Below, piece by piece: positions 1 to 10,132 of a stretch of 23,428 nucleotides of DNA. The position numbers were made by a program, and so were the translations under genes. The notes beneath the pieces are model-generated. The model was not told the DNA's origin. It made no database searches and worked only from the letters and a program-made list of their open reading frames with translations. Within the stretch, counting starts at the first letter, position 1. Each line of letters opens with the position of its first letter. The DNA is from Anaeromyces robustus. Its lineage: Eukaryota > Neocallimastigomycota > Neocallimastigomycetes > Neocallimastigales > Neocallimastigaceae. Location: positions 1 through 23,428 of the forward strand of contig MCFG01000614.1 of NCBI GenBank assembly GCA_002104895.1, read 5' to 3'.

Positions 1-995
1 AGAATGATGAAATATAATAAACGTAAAATTAAATTAATAATATAAATAATAATTTTTAGTTTAACGTACAATATACAATATTATATAGTTATTTACTCTT
101 TTATTTGAATATTCTTTATCGTTAATATACATTTATTACATATATAATTAATATTATAATTTATTATTTTGAAGTGCGACGTAATATATATACTACATTT
201 ATAATATATTATATAATATGTGATTTATTTTGATGTATATATTAATATTAATTTATTTATTTAAACTACGGTAATAATAAATACTATAGTATAATATATA
301 ACATTTATATATTTTTTTTTCAATCAATTATATGGAATTAGATTTAGTTATTACATCTATACGCCAAGAAAACTTCTTTATAAAAAAAAAAAAAACTTAA
401 ACGTACATTTTATTTAATTTTATTATTAATATGTCCTTTCTTATTGTATATTAAATGAAAAATAAAGTTTATATTAATTTTTTTTTCTTATATTTACTTC
501 TTTCACTAATAATTATATTAGTCATAATTTTATTTAATTATACTTTTAACAAAATAATTAAAAATAAATTAGTTAATTAAATTAGGAAATAATTAAAATA
601 TACAATATTAAAGGTATTAAAGGTAATTAATTAAATAGGAAAAACTGTTTTTAAAATTAGTCATTAAAAAAAAACAAAAAATATATGATTTAATTAAAAA
701 AAATATAAAGTAATATTTAATTTTATTATTAATTAATTATTTAATCATTTATTTATTTATATTTATTTATTTATTATAAATAAATTATTATTATTGTTGT
801 TGTTGTTGTTGTTTAATTTGAATTTAAAGTATAAAAGCAATAATATTTTCCATTTTTTTAATTATATTCAAAAAAAATATCTTCAATAGATCATAAATAT
901 CATAAACCAATATTGGTATATAGTAAGAAAAATTTAGTAGATCTCTATTTTACTCACCCAAAAAAAAAAAATTGTTAAATGGAATAGAATTCGCT
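1..995. other. AT-rich left flank of copy 1, no gene seen
   Basis: I see no open frame of protein-like composition here. The stretch is conserved at 13192-14174 and 17751-18738, with mostly single-base differences and homopolymer length changes. A TTATTA/TTGTTG tract near 786-812 has different unit numbers in each copy. The segment 860-898 is notable because it recurs with four mismatches at 16240-16278, outside the duplicated block. Confidence 0.7.
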
Positions 996-1071
996 GTAAG
1001 GTAATGAAAGACGATTTAATTAATAAATTTATTGATTTATTGATTTATTAATTCATTTATTTCAATTGCAG
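996..1071 (+). other. Intron-like 76-nt segment (GTAAGG...TTGCAG), copy 1
   Basis: A GTAAGG donor-like sequence is followed 76 nt later by a T-rich stretch ending in TTGCAG, with a TTAAT branch-like element in between. The same 76-nt arrangement is present at 14175-14250 and 18739-18814. The sequence just upstream contains in-frame stops, so no intact upstream exon can be named. This could be a relic of a spliced transcript or chance in AT-rich DNA. Confidence 0.2.
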
Positions 1072-1707
1072 ACGATCCAGGAATTACCTCTTCTACTGAA
1101 ATTAGGAAGTCAATGTTCCGAATATCACTGTAATATTTACTGTCTTCAAAGAATCAAAAGCTTGAAATATCGCCAAATTAAAAAAGAGCCACTTGGATGA
1201 TGAACCTATATCTATCTTCCAAAGCTTTGGTTAAAAGTTAATGGTCAATTTTCTGATTCATTCAGTATACTTAAAGGAGTTCGACAAGGATGTCCTTTAT
1301 CTCCTATACATTTTAATCGGTTTATCAATGACTTCTTCAATGATTGCTTGAATAATAGTGTGAAAATTGATACTGAATATTGTTGTGGTGAACTATTTGC
1401 AGATAATATTGTTTTTTGTACTCCTAGTAGTTCTTGTATGAATAAACTTCTTCGCTCAGTTGGTAAATGCGCTAAGGACAATATGACGACTTTTGGAATT
1501 AATAAATGTACCACATTTGCTGTTGAACATGAAAAGTCGAAATTTATTCATAGAGAAGACTCTACCTTTTATTTATCAGGAATTGCAATTTCTAAAACAG
1601 ATAGTTATACTTACCTTGGTTATTCCTTTTCACAAAACTCTTGATTTAAAATTTATTATTAATAAAATGAAAAATAAAGTTAATGAGGCTTTGTTTTCAA
1701 TTCAAAG
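1072..1707 (+). pseudogene. LINE-type reverse transcriptase fragment, dead, copy 1
   Basis: This is an internal fragment of a non-LTR retrotransposon reverse transcriptase. The clearest part starts near 1203 with NLYLSSKALVK and then, after a frame change, continues with GVRQGCPLSP (about 1276-1305). It reaches FADNIVF at 1396-1416, TFYLSGIAI near 1563-1590 and SYTYLG. The same family is seen at 10118-11130 on the minus strand, but the two are clearly divergent. Lesions: tandem TGA codons at 1198-1203, a frame change between KALVK and KVNGQF, FADN in place of FADD (second catalytic Asp lost), and a one-base shift near 1618-1621 after which IPFHKTLDLK continues in another frame. Homology stops at the poly(T) at 1708, where the better copy reads on. 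What the part from 1072 to about 1185 encoded is uncertain. Confidence 0.85.
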
Positions 1708-1885
1708 TTTTTTTTTTTTTTTTTTTTTTTAATAAAAAAAAATAAAAATAAAAAAAAAATAAATAAAAAAAATAAAAAATAATAAAAAAAAATAAAAATA
1801 AAATAAAAATAAATAAAAAAAAAGTTTTTTATAAAAGAAAAACTTTATAAAAAAGAAAAATATGATTTTAAATCTATTTTTCTTT
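1708..1885. repeat. Poly(T) tract followed by A-rich DNA
   Basis: 23 T residues are followed directly by about 95 bases of A-rich sequence (AATAAAA-type). The T-tract cuts the reverse transcriptase reading frame. The same T-then-A order follows the relics in copies 2 and 3, with T-tracts of 18 and 19 bases. It could be a junction of retroelement tails or slippage; the sequence does not decide. Confidence 0.7.
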
Positions 1886-2157
1886 TTCATATTTTTTTTC
1901 CCACTTTTTTTTTAGATGGAATAAATAAAAGTGGTAAAAAAAAAATTTGGCAACTTTTTTTTTATAATTTTTTTTTTTCGAAATGCCAAATTCTCCTAAA
2001 GGAGTTTAATTTAAAAAAAATTCATATTTTTTTTCCCACTTTTTTTTTAGATGGAATAAATAAAAGTGGTAAAAAAAAAATTTGGCAACTTTTTTTTTTA
2101 TAATTTTTTTTTTCGAAATGCCAAATTCTCCTAAAGGAGTTTAATTTAAAAAAAATT
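1886..2157 (+). repeat. 135-bp hairpin-rich unit, two tandem copies in copy 1
   Basis: Two nearly identical units start at 1886 and 2021. Each holds three inverted repeats in order: CCACTTTT/AAAAGTGG (1901-1908 with 1927-1934), AATTTGGCA/TGCCAAATT (1944-1952 with 1984-1992) and CTCCTAAAGGAG (1993-2004). T- and A-tracts separate them. Copies 2 and 3 of the block carry a single unit (about 15096-15230 and 19657-19790). The bases that form the stems are the same in all four units. It has no coding frame. It could be a small non-autonomous element or a structured RNA region; no function is inferred. Confidence 0.75.
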
Positions 2158-2159
2158 AA

Positions 2160-2196
2160 ATAGCTATTTAAATTATTAAAATATTTAAATAGCTAT
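2160..2196. repeat. Perfect 14-bp inverted repeat, copy 1
   Basis: The arm ATAGCTATTTAAAT (2160-2173) and its exact complement (2183-2196) flank a 9-base loop, TATTAAAAT. The same structure is perfect at 19793-19829 in copy 3. In copy 2 (15232-15268) one base of the second arm is changed (AGCAAT). Confidence 0.8.
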
Positions 2197-2335
2197 CATT
2201 ATAAAATTAATAATTAAAATTTTTTTAATAAAAAAATATTAAATAAATATTTTTAAATAAAAAATAAATATAAAATTTGTTTATATTATTAATTAATTTA
2301 AGTGTTAAGTGTTCAAAAATTAGTATTTTTTATTT

Positions 2336-2338
2336 GTT

Positions 2339-2377
<39 letters not shown>

Positions 2378-2379
2378 CT
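2336..2379. repeat. (TTTA)n microsatellite
   Basis: An uninterrupted tetranucleotide run of about ten units follows TATTTGTTT. The equivalent tract is longer in copy 2 (15384-15432) and much longer and locally duplicated in copy 3 (19972-20126). Confidence 0.9.
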
Positions 2380-2635
2380 AAAATGATGTATTTTTTTTTA
2401 TACATATATTTACTAAAGTAGTTTATTCAAAGTGGTATATTTAAAATATTTTATTTACTTATTTTCTTTATTATTATAATAATTTATTTATTAAAATAGT
2501 TTATATTTACTTAATTACTTACTTTAAATTATACAAACGTTTACTAATGAACATCCATATTTATATTAATAGAAGAAGAAAAAAATTATAAAAAATTATT
2601 AAGGGTTAGATTAATTATTATATAAAATAAAAAAA

Positions 2636-2997
2636 TAAACAAATAAATAAATAAATAATAAATAATAAATAATAAATAATAAATAATAAATAATAAATAA
2701 TAAATAATAAATAATAAATAATAAATAATAAATAATAAATAATAAATAATAAATAATAAATATTAAATAATAAATAATATATAAATAAATAAATAATTAA
2801 TTAAATAATTAATTAATTAATAAAATAAATAAACAAATAAATAAATAATAAATAATAAATAATAAATAATAAATAATAAATAATAAATAATAAATAATAA
2901 ATAATAAATAATAAATAATAAATAATAAATAAATAAATAATTAATTAATTAAATAATTAATTAATTAATAAAATAAATAAACAAATAAATAAAAAAT
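2636..2997. repeat. AATAAAT heptanucleotide array, duplicated
   Basis: Two blocks of the 7-bp unit are separated by an AATTAATTAA-type spacer. The spacer (with ATAAACAAATAAATAAAT) recurs after the second block, so array plus spacer has been duplicated as a unit in copy 1. Copies 2 and 3 carry shorter single versions (15700-15830 and 20396-20560). Confidence 0.85.
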
Positions 2998-4112
<1,115 letters not shown>

Positions 4113-4130
4113 TATAATATTAATAATTAT

Positions 4131-4590
4131 AATAATAATTACAACAACAACATATAATAACAATATATAATAATAACAACAACATATAATAACAACAACA
4201 TGTAATAATAACAACATATAATAACAACATATAATAACAACAACATATAATAACAACAACATATAATAACAACAACATATAATAACAACAACATATAATA
4301 ACAACATATAATAACAATAACATATAATAATAACAATAACATATAACAACAACATATAATAACAACATATAACAATAACATATAACAACAACATATAATA
4401 ACAACATATAATAATAATAACAACATATAATAACAACAACATATTATAACAATAACATATAATAACAATAACATATAATAATAACAACATATAACAATAA
4501 CATATAACAACAACATATAATAACAACATATAACAATAACATATAATAATAATAACAACATATAATAACAACATATAATAATAACATATA
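4131..4590. repeat. AAC/ATATAAT minisatellite (13-16 bp units), copy 1
   Basis: Interleaved units of the type AACAACAACATATAAT, AACAACATATAAT and AACAATAACATATAAT make up about 450 bp. The equivalent array in copy 3 is about 160 bp (21587-21743). Open frames across it on the minus strand have a monotonous Leu/Tyr/Val/Ile/Cys composition and should not be annotated as genes. Confidence 0.9.
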
Positions 4591-5653
4591 AAAAAAAGAG
4601 GTTTCGATAAAAAAATAAATAATAAAAATAAAATTAAGTCGTATTCAAATAAAAACATATTGTAAATGTGTATAAGAATATGTTTTACATATATTAATTA
4701 ATACTAATATAAAATATTAATATAAAAAATTTTAATAAATTAATATATATTATATATTATTAATACTATAATAACTAATGTATTATATTTTAATAATGGA
4801 TATTCTATTTAGTATTATTCATTAAGACTTTGTAAATATTTTAAATAAGCATATATACAAATTAGGAAAAAAAAAATTTTTTTAATTTATTAATAATTTG
4901 CTAAAGTAAAGTAAAACCTTATTTTTTACAATTACAAATAATAATATATAATATAATAATATATCATTACATATATATATAATTAATAATTAAATACAAT
5001 ATTATATAAAAATAATTAAATGAAACAATATAAAAGTAAAACAACGTTATATTCAATTATAATATAACAAAAATTAAACGTTAAATTATTTTTATCTATT
5101 AATTTTTACTATTGTTCTTTTTATTTTATTTAATTCGATTACTTCATAGTATTTCCTTTTTAACGTGAAAATGGAAATAAAGTCAAAATAAAATTAAACG
5201 TTATAGATTTAAATAATACTTTTAAATCAGTATATAAAATATTAAATTTTATAAAATAATTATAATATTTTAATACATAATTTAAATAATAATAAATACA
5301 AGAAAATATAATTAATAATTTAAAAGATTTTGCTTATTATAGTAAAATATATTTTGTAGGTTTTATTAATTATTTATTACTTATTTATATATTTATATAT
5401 TTATTTAATTATTATTAAATATATAAATATATATTTATTTATTTATTATTAAATATATATATATATATTTATTTATTTATTATTAAATATATATATATAT
5501 ATATTTATATATTTATTATTAAATATATATTTATTTATTTATATTAATTTTTATATTTATTATATATTTATTATATATTTATTATATTTATATAAAATTT
5601 AATATATAATCTAATAGAATGTATTATATATTATACTTTTTAATTAAAAACTA

Positions 5654-5675
5654 GAAAAAGTCATCTCACTTTTTC
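5654..5675. repeat. Small hairpin conserved in three copies
   Basis: Stem GAAAAAGT/ACTTTTTC with a 6-base loop CATCTC, followed by a T-rich tract. In copy 3 (22751-22772) and in the inverted copy the first arm reads GAAAGAGT, which weakens one pair. It resembles a terminator in outline, but nothing shows a transcript ending here. Confidence 0.5.
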
Positions 5676-6036
5676 TTTTTTTTAATTTTTATTATTATAT
5701 TCAAGTATATATATTTTCTATATTATAATATATTATTATTAAGAATGACAATATAATAAAAATATTTTAAATAATATTAATATTATTTTTAGTTAAATTA
5801 AATATCCTTTCTTTCTTTTAAATTACTTTATTATTAATAAATAATATAAACATACGCCATAGATTAATGTAAAGTTTTAAAATAGAAAAAAAAATTTATA
5901 TTTAATCAATATATATCATACTCTATATCAATTGAATTTTTTATAGTTTACAAGTAGAATTAAAATATATTTATTTATTTATTTATTTATTTATTTTAGT
6001 AATAAAATATAATAACATTATAATAATAATATAAGC

Positions 6037-6052
6037 ATTTCATCGATGAAAT
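6037..6052. repeat. Perfect 16-bp palindrome ATTTCATCGATGAAAT
   Basis: The palindrome is perfect here. At 11935-11950 the equivalent reads ATTTTATCGATAAAAT, also perfect. At 23126-23141 it reads ATTTTATCGATGAAAT, with one mismatched pair. Confidence 0.8.
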
Positions 6053-6063
6053 ATTTACAAATC

Positions 6064-6064
6064 A

Positions 6065-6131
<67 letters not shown>
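6064..6131. repeat. (AAAT)n microsatellite at the right border of copy 1
   Basis: About 17 tetranucleotide units. Matching to copy 3 is lost in this array: after it the sequence is unique in the window, whereas copy 3 continues into a longer array and then into sequence shared with the inverted copy. Confidence 0.9.
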
Positions 6132-6436
6132 ACTATTAATAAATAAAGTTTACACATTAAAAATATATTTCTATATGCTTTTATAAATATTTAATAATAA
6201 ACATTTTTTTTAATTTCTTTTTATTTTTATATTTATTTTTTTTATTTTTACTGTTTTTCCTTTAATTAATGAAGTTCTAATAATATTTTATTAAATAATT
6301 TAAATATAAAACAATATTTAAATTAAGGATTTTAAAAAAATCAAAATCAAAAATAAAATATTAATATTATTGATAAATAACTAAGAAAAAAAGAAGTAAT
6401 ATAATAAACAAAAATAATAAATATTTATTATATTAA
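6132..6436. promoter_or_regulatory. AT-rich 5' flank of the ankyrin gene
   Basis: No other copy of this stretch exists in the window. It is T-rich and A-rich with no long frame. If the gene has an unseen first exon, it would lie here: there is an ATG at about 6269 (TTAATGAAGTTCTAA), but it stops after a few codons. An ATAACTAAG branch-like element near 6376 and AAAATAG at 6461-6467 could be an acceptor. No promoter element is assigned. Confidence 0.3.
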
Positions 6437-6544
6437 AAAACGGAGAATAAACAAAAAAAAAAAATAGAAAATTTCTCCAAAACTACTAAATCACTTGAAA
6501 ACTTGATAAATAATGAATTTCCATATCCAGAAGATAATAACTTG

Positions 6545-7705
6545 ATGATAGAACCATTTGAATCATCTGAACCAAGTTGGTATAGAGTTACAAAAAATAA
6601 AGAAGAAAAAGAAGAAAAAAAAGAAGAAAAAGAAAATGAAAAAGAAAAAAATGAAGGAATAGAAAAAAAAGAAAAAGAAGAAAAAAAAGAAAAAGAAGAA
6701 AAAGAAGACGAAGAAGAGGAAGAAGAAATAGTAAAATGTACACCTCTAGATAAAAATAAAAAATATTCACTTTTCGGTGATAACGTTACAAAATGTAAAC
6801 GGGTAGATGAAGAAGAAATAGTAAAATGTACACCTCTAGATAAAAATAAAAAATATTCACTTTTCGGTGATAACGTTACAAAATGTAAACGGGTAGATGA
6901 AGAAGAAATAGTAAAATGTACACCTCTAGATAAAAATAAAAAATATTCACTTTTCGGTGATAACGTTACAAAATGTAAACGGGTAGATGAAGAAGAAATA
7001 GTAAAATGTACCCCGTTAGAAGAGATTAAAAGTAATTTCTGTTTAAATAATAAAATAATAAAATCTAAACGAATAGAAGAAGTAGATATATTTTCTACTT
7101 CCACAGATGTAGAAAATGAAGAAGAAAAAAATAATAATATAAAAAATTTGGTTTTATTAAATATAATAGAGAGATCTCTTCCCTTATATTTTTTACACAA
7201 TAGAATAGATTTAATTATACAATCTATTTATTTTGGAATAGATATAAATAAAGAAGATATTAATGGTGAAACACTAATTTTCCATATCTGCAAAATGTGT
7301 AAAATAAGAAAAGAAGATTTCAAAATAAAATCAAAAGTAATCAAATATTTAATTGATAAGGGGAGTGACATTAATAAAACAAATATTCAGGGAGAAACAC
7401 CTTTATTTATAGCTGTAAAAAATTATAATTTTAAATTATTGAAATTGCTAGTAAATAATGGTGCAAATATAACTATTAAGAATAAAAAAATGGAAACTGT
7501 AATTGATCTTGCAAGAAAACAAAATTGCAAGTTAATTACAAATTATTTAGAGAAAAAAAATAATTTGAAAAATCAGTTTCCATTTAAATATCAAAATGTT
7601 TCTTTTACCAAACCAGATGTCCGTAAAAGAAAACATTCAACGAATTCTGAAAGAGACAACATTTTGGATTCAATTCCTAGGAAGAGAATCAATAAAAATT
7701 CTTAA
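6545..7705 (+). CDS. Ankyrin-repeat protein with Glu/Lys-rich stretch and four 30-residue tandem repeats
   Basis: This is the only convincing host gene in the window; the product from the first in-frame ATG is 386 residues. The frame is open back to 6437, with protein-like sequence ahead of the ATG (ENFSKTTKSLENLINNEF), so the true start may be an upstream exon. Residues about 17-62 are Glu/Lys-rich and probably disordered. Four 90-bp units at 6721-7080 follow: three are identical (EEEIVKCTPLDKNKKYSLF...TKCKRVD) and the fourth has diverged. Residues about 203-336 look like four ankyrin repeats: a weak first one, then NGETLIFHIC, QGETPLFIAVKNYNFKLLKLL with NNGANI, and METVIDLARKQNC. The C-terminus is basic (RKRK, PRKR), a possible nuclear signal. 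Ankyrin repeats bind proteins; the partner is unknown. It has no catalytic domain and no signal peptide at the chosen start. AATAAA at 7811 could be the polyadenylation signal. Confidence 0.85.
   Translation: MIEPFESSEPSWYRVTKNKEEKEEKKEEKENEKEKNEGIEKKEKEEKKEKEEKEDEEEEEEIVKCTPLDKNKKYSLFGDNVTKCKRVDEEEIVKCTPLDKNKKYSLFGDNVTKCKRVDEEEIVKCTPLDKNKKYSLFGDNVTKCKRVDEEEIVKCTPLEEIKSNFCLNNKIIKSKRIEEVDIFSTSTDVENEEEKNNNIKNLVLLNIIERSLPLYFLHNRIDLIIQSIYFGIDINKEDINGETLIFHICKMCKIRKEDFKIKSKVIKYLIDKGSDINKTNIQGETPLFIAVKNYNFKLLKLLVNNGANITIKNKKMETVIDLARKQNCKLITNYLEKKNNLKNQFPFKYQNVSFTKPDVRKRKHSTNSERDNILDSIPRKRINKNS
6721..7080 (+). repeat. 90-bp coding minisatellite, four units
   Basis: Units are 6721-6810, 6811-6900, 6901-6990 and 6991-7080. 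The first three are identical base for base, each starting AGAAGAAATAGTAAAATGTA. The fourth keeps that start, then diverges at the base level while the protein stays alignable (CKRVDE against SKRIEE). Two Cys per unit, at VKC and TKC, are shared by the first three; the fourth keeps only the first, and its TKC cysteine aligns with Ser. Confidence 0.95.
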
Positions 7706-7827
7706 ATTTTATTTTTTTTAATATTATGAATGTAGTAATTTTAAAATTTAAAATAATTATAATAAAAATTTAATATTTTTTTTTTAAATGTATGTATAAA
7801 TATAAATATAAATAAAAAATACAATTA
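7706..7827. other. 3' flank of the ankyrin gene
   Basis: AT-rich with T-runs; AATAAA at 7811-7816 is the nearest polyadenylation-signal match downstream of the stop. No other feature was seen. Confidence 0.4.
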
Positions 7828-8073
7828 ATGGATAATAATAAACTAAAAAGTCTTTTAACTAGACAATTTTACCTTTCTTATATACTTTTTTATATTGAAA
7901 TTTTATTAAGAATTTATCTATTAATAATTTTTCTTATACAATTTAAAAGACTCAACCGAATTATTGATATAACGTACATTATTATAAAAAAATTTGAAAT
8001 ATTTAATATTTTAAATTTTCAATTTTGTACATATATATATATATATGTACAAATATATATTATCATTAAATAA
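7828..8073 (+). CDS. Small hydrophobic open frame, doubtful
   Basis: An ATG-started frame of 81 residues, rich in Ile, Leu, Tyr and Phe. It begins MDNNKLKSLLTRQFYLSYIL and could form one or two membrane segments (about residues 15-40). Its last third runs through an (AT)n palindrome (8024-8053), which makes the C-terminus composition-driven. It has no recognisable family and no second copy in the window. Most likely it is chance in AT-rich DNA or a decayed gene remnant. Confidence 0.15.
   Translation: MDNNKLKSLLTRQFYLSYILFYIEILLRIYLLIIFLIQFKRLNRIIDITYIIIKKFEIFNILNFQFCTYIYIYVQIYIIIK
8024..8053. repeat. Perfect 30-bp palindrome around (AT)8
   Basis: TTTGTAC, eight AT dinucleotides, then GTACAAA: every base pairs. 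It can extrude as a cruciform. Confidence 0.85.
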
Positions 8074-8109
8074 ATAACCTTTTATTATGAAAATATTTCT
8101 ATTATCTAA

Positions 8110-8180
8110 AATTAAATAAAATATTTTATTTATTTATATATTTATTTATATATTTATTTATTTATATATTTATATAATAT

Positions 8181-8215
<35 letters not shown>

Positions 8216-8988
8216 TATATATATTTATATAATATTTATTTTTTTATATATTTATTTATATAATATTTATTTATTTATTTATTTATATAATATTTATTTA
8301 TTTATATTATATTTATTTATTTATTTATTTATTATTTATATAATATGTATTTATTTATATAATATTTATTTATATAATATTTATTTATTTATATATTTAT
8401 TTATATAATATTTATTTATATAATATTTATTTATTTATATAATATTTATTTATTTATATATTTATTTATATAATATTTATTTTTTTATATATTTATTTAT
8501 ATAATATTTATTTATTTATATAACATTTATTTATTTATATAATATTTATTTATTTATATAATATTTATTTATTTATTTATTTATTATTTATATAATATGT
8601 ATTTATTTATATATTTATTTATATAATATTTATTTATTTATATATTTATTTATATAATATTTATTTATATAATATTTATTTATATAATATTTATTTATTT
8701 ATATAATATTTATTTTTTTATATATTTATTTATATAATATTTATTTATTTATATATTTATTTATATAATATTTATTTATATAATATTTATTTATATAATA
8801 TTTATTTATTTATATATTTATTTATATAATATTTATTTAAATAATATTTATTTATTTATATAATATTTATTTATTTATATATTTATTTATATAACATTTA
8901 TTTATTTATATAATATTTATTTATTTATATAATATTTATTTATTTATATAATATTTATTTATTTATATATTTATTTATATAATAATTA
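8110..8988. repeat. AT satellite of TATTTATTTATATAATATT type
   Basis: About 880 bp of interleaved units built from ATTTATTTATATAATATTTA and ATTTATATATTTATTTATAT, with scattered T-run and AACATTT variants. The complementary-strand version of the same words (AATATTATATAAATAAATAT) fills much of 16734-17150, so the family occurs in both orientations in the window. The LINE poly(A) end abuts its right edge. Confidence 0.9.

Positions 8989-9016
<28 letters not shown>
8989..9016 (-). repeat. Poly(A) tail of the LINE (T-run on + strand)
   Basis: 28 T in a row on the plus strand directly follow the transcript end GTATTTTCTTCCTTTAGTCT when read on the minus strand. AATAAATA near 9051-9058 on the minus strand is a plausible polyadenylation signal. 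Confidence 0.85.
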
Positions 9017-9019
<3 letters not shown>

Positions 9020-9136
9020 CTAAAGGAAGAAAATACACTTCCATGTTTTTTATTTATTATAAAATAGTTATTAATACATTTAGATTAAGTACATAAATAA
9101 AATAGATAAAAAGAAAAATTTCTATCTAAAAAAAAT

Positions 9137-9645
9137 CTACAACATAAATTTAATATAAAGAAAAATATAATAAATTTCTGAAATAATTATAATTTCAGTG
9201 TAGGGTACTGTTCGGATTTCACTCCTCTCTAAATGGTAAAATAATATAAAACAAAGAAGTAACATCTGAATTAAAGATAGTGTGGTGTCCACTAAACTCT
9301 CCCTTGGGCAATCTTCATCATTTCTAGTAAAAGAAGATGACTCCGAAGGCCCTGTGGTAGAAATAACATCGCGATTCGAGATATTATTATTATGTCTTAT
9401 CGATTCGACGTCGACGCTCTTGGTAATAATGGGTGTTGATTTATACCGATCAAATAACAACTCCAAAAAGCTGCATATGACTGGTACTGTTTTTGTTAGA
9501 TATTCAGCCAACCCCACAAAGTATGGAACAGGAAACTCTTTTGAACTTTTATAAAGATGTTCAATTAAATGCTTCCGTTCCCCTTTATCGAAATGCAGCT
9601 CTTCTAGAGCTGAAGTTCCACCAAGAAGGAATAGATATATTTTAT
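9137..9645 (-). pseudogene. LINE ORF2-like protein, C-terminal tail
   Basis: Open frame of about 165 residues on the minus strand. It begins near FLLGGTSALEELHFDKGERK and continues with EFPVPYFVGLAEYLTKTVP and a Ser/Thr/Asn-rich stretch (ISTTGPSESSSFTRNDEDC), ending in a hydrophobic C-terminus. It has no good ATG at its start. The frame directly before it is that of the zinc-finger part, offset by one base near 9630-9660, so it is read as the continuation of the same protein rather than as a gene. No function is known for this tail; membership of the LINE protein is inferred from position, strand and higher G+C. Confidence 0.55.
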
Positions 9646-10132
9646 GGTTGATATATTTTTTTCATACTCTAAGATTGAGGTGTAATTGTTATATAAAGAG
9701 TGTCTCTTTATTTTGTCTGCAAATGTGATGAAGAGGTCATTGATGAAATCTAGTGAATTCCATCTAATAAGAGAAAAGAAAGGGCAGTCAAAGATCCAAT
9801 GTTCAAAGGATTGCTCTCCTTGTTGACAGCAGGGGCAATAAGAAGGGCATTCTTTTGAAACCTTTCCACTCTTATAGGCTATTTTCGAGTTATATACATA
9901 TCCACAGCGTAAACGTATTATCCATTTGATACCTAGATTAATATGAGGGTATTCATAACCCAACATAATAATATGTTTAGAATCACAAAATTTATATTTA
10001 TCATAGTTTTTACCTTTAATTCCTTGTTTTTTAGCAAGATCATTCCAGTACCAATTTTTAATTTCTCTGTATTCACTAATTGACACATCTAGGAGTCTTT
10101 CCACTAATGAACTAGATTTAACCGCCCAAGAA
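9604..10132 (-). pseudogene. LINE ORF2-like protein, C-terminal CCHC-finger part
   Basis: The frame WAVKSSSLVERLLDVSISEY continues the reverse transcriptase protein after a one-base shift near 10125-10135. About 80 residues in comes CPSYCPCCQQGEQSFEH followed by WIFDC at 9784-9849. The CX2CX8HX4C spacing is the zinc-knuckle-like motif usual after the RT domain of many LINE proteins and thought to help bind nucleic acid. The frame terminates at 9604 while the neighbouring frame carries on, marking a second frameshift. The ATG-less start at 10104 is an artefact of the first shift. Confidence 0.75.

Larger units (their letters stand above)
4591..6063. other. AT-rich right part of copy 1, no gene seen
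   Basis: The stretch is conserved in copy 3 (about 21744-23160). Its last 500 bases also match the inverted copy at 11700-12490. It holds TATTTAT/ATATAT arrays at about 5380-5590, a hairpin at 5654-5675 (GAAAAAGT, loop CATCTC, ACTTTTTC) and a perfect 16-bp palindrome at 6037-6052. No coding frame of usual composition was seen. Confidence 0.7.

Noticed and set aside
1245-1514. 89-residue minus-strand frame opposite the RT relic (also at 14424 and 18988)
   Set aside because: The sense strand carries the RT motifs; this is the complementary shadow.
1493-1732. 79-residue plus-strand frame starting MELINVPHLL (also at 14672 and 19236)
   Set aside because: Its first part is out of frame with the RT. 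Only the end (IPFHKTLDLKFIINKM) is RT sequence after the frameshift, so it is covered by the pseudogene entry.
2636-2997. Possible telomere repeats (AATAAAT)n
   Set aside because: No G-rich strand, an internal position, and the same array is inside each block copy.
6433-7200. 255-residue minus-strand frame opposite the ankyrin gene
   Set aside because: Ser/Phe-rich antisense shadow of the Glu/Lys-rich and 90-bp repeats; the plus strand has a recognisable fold.
9282-9554. 90-residue plus-strand frame
   Set aside because: Antisense shadow of the LINE C-terminal tail, which continues the frame of the RT and finger parts.
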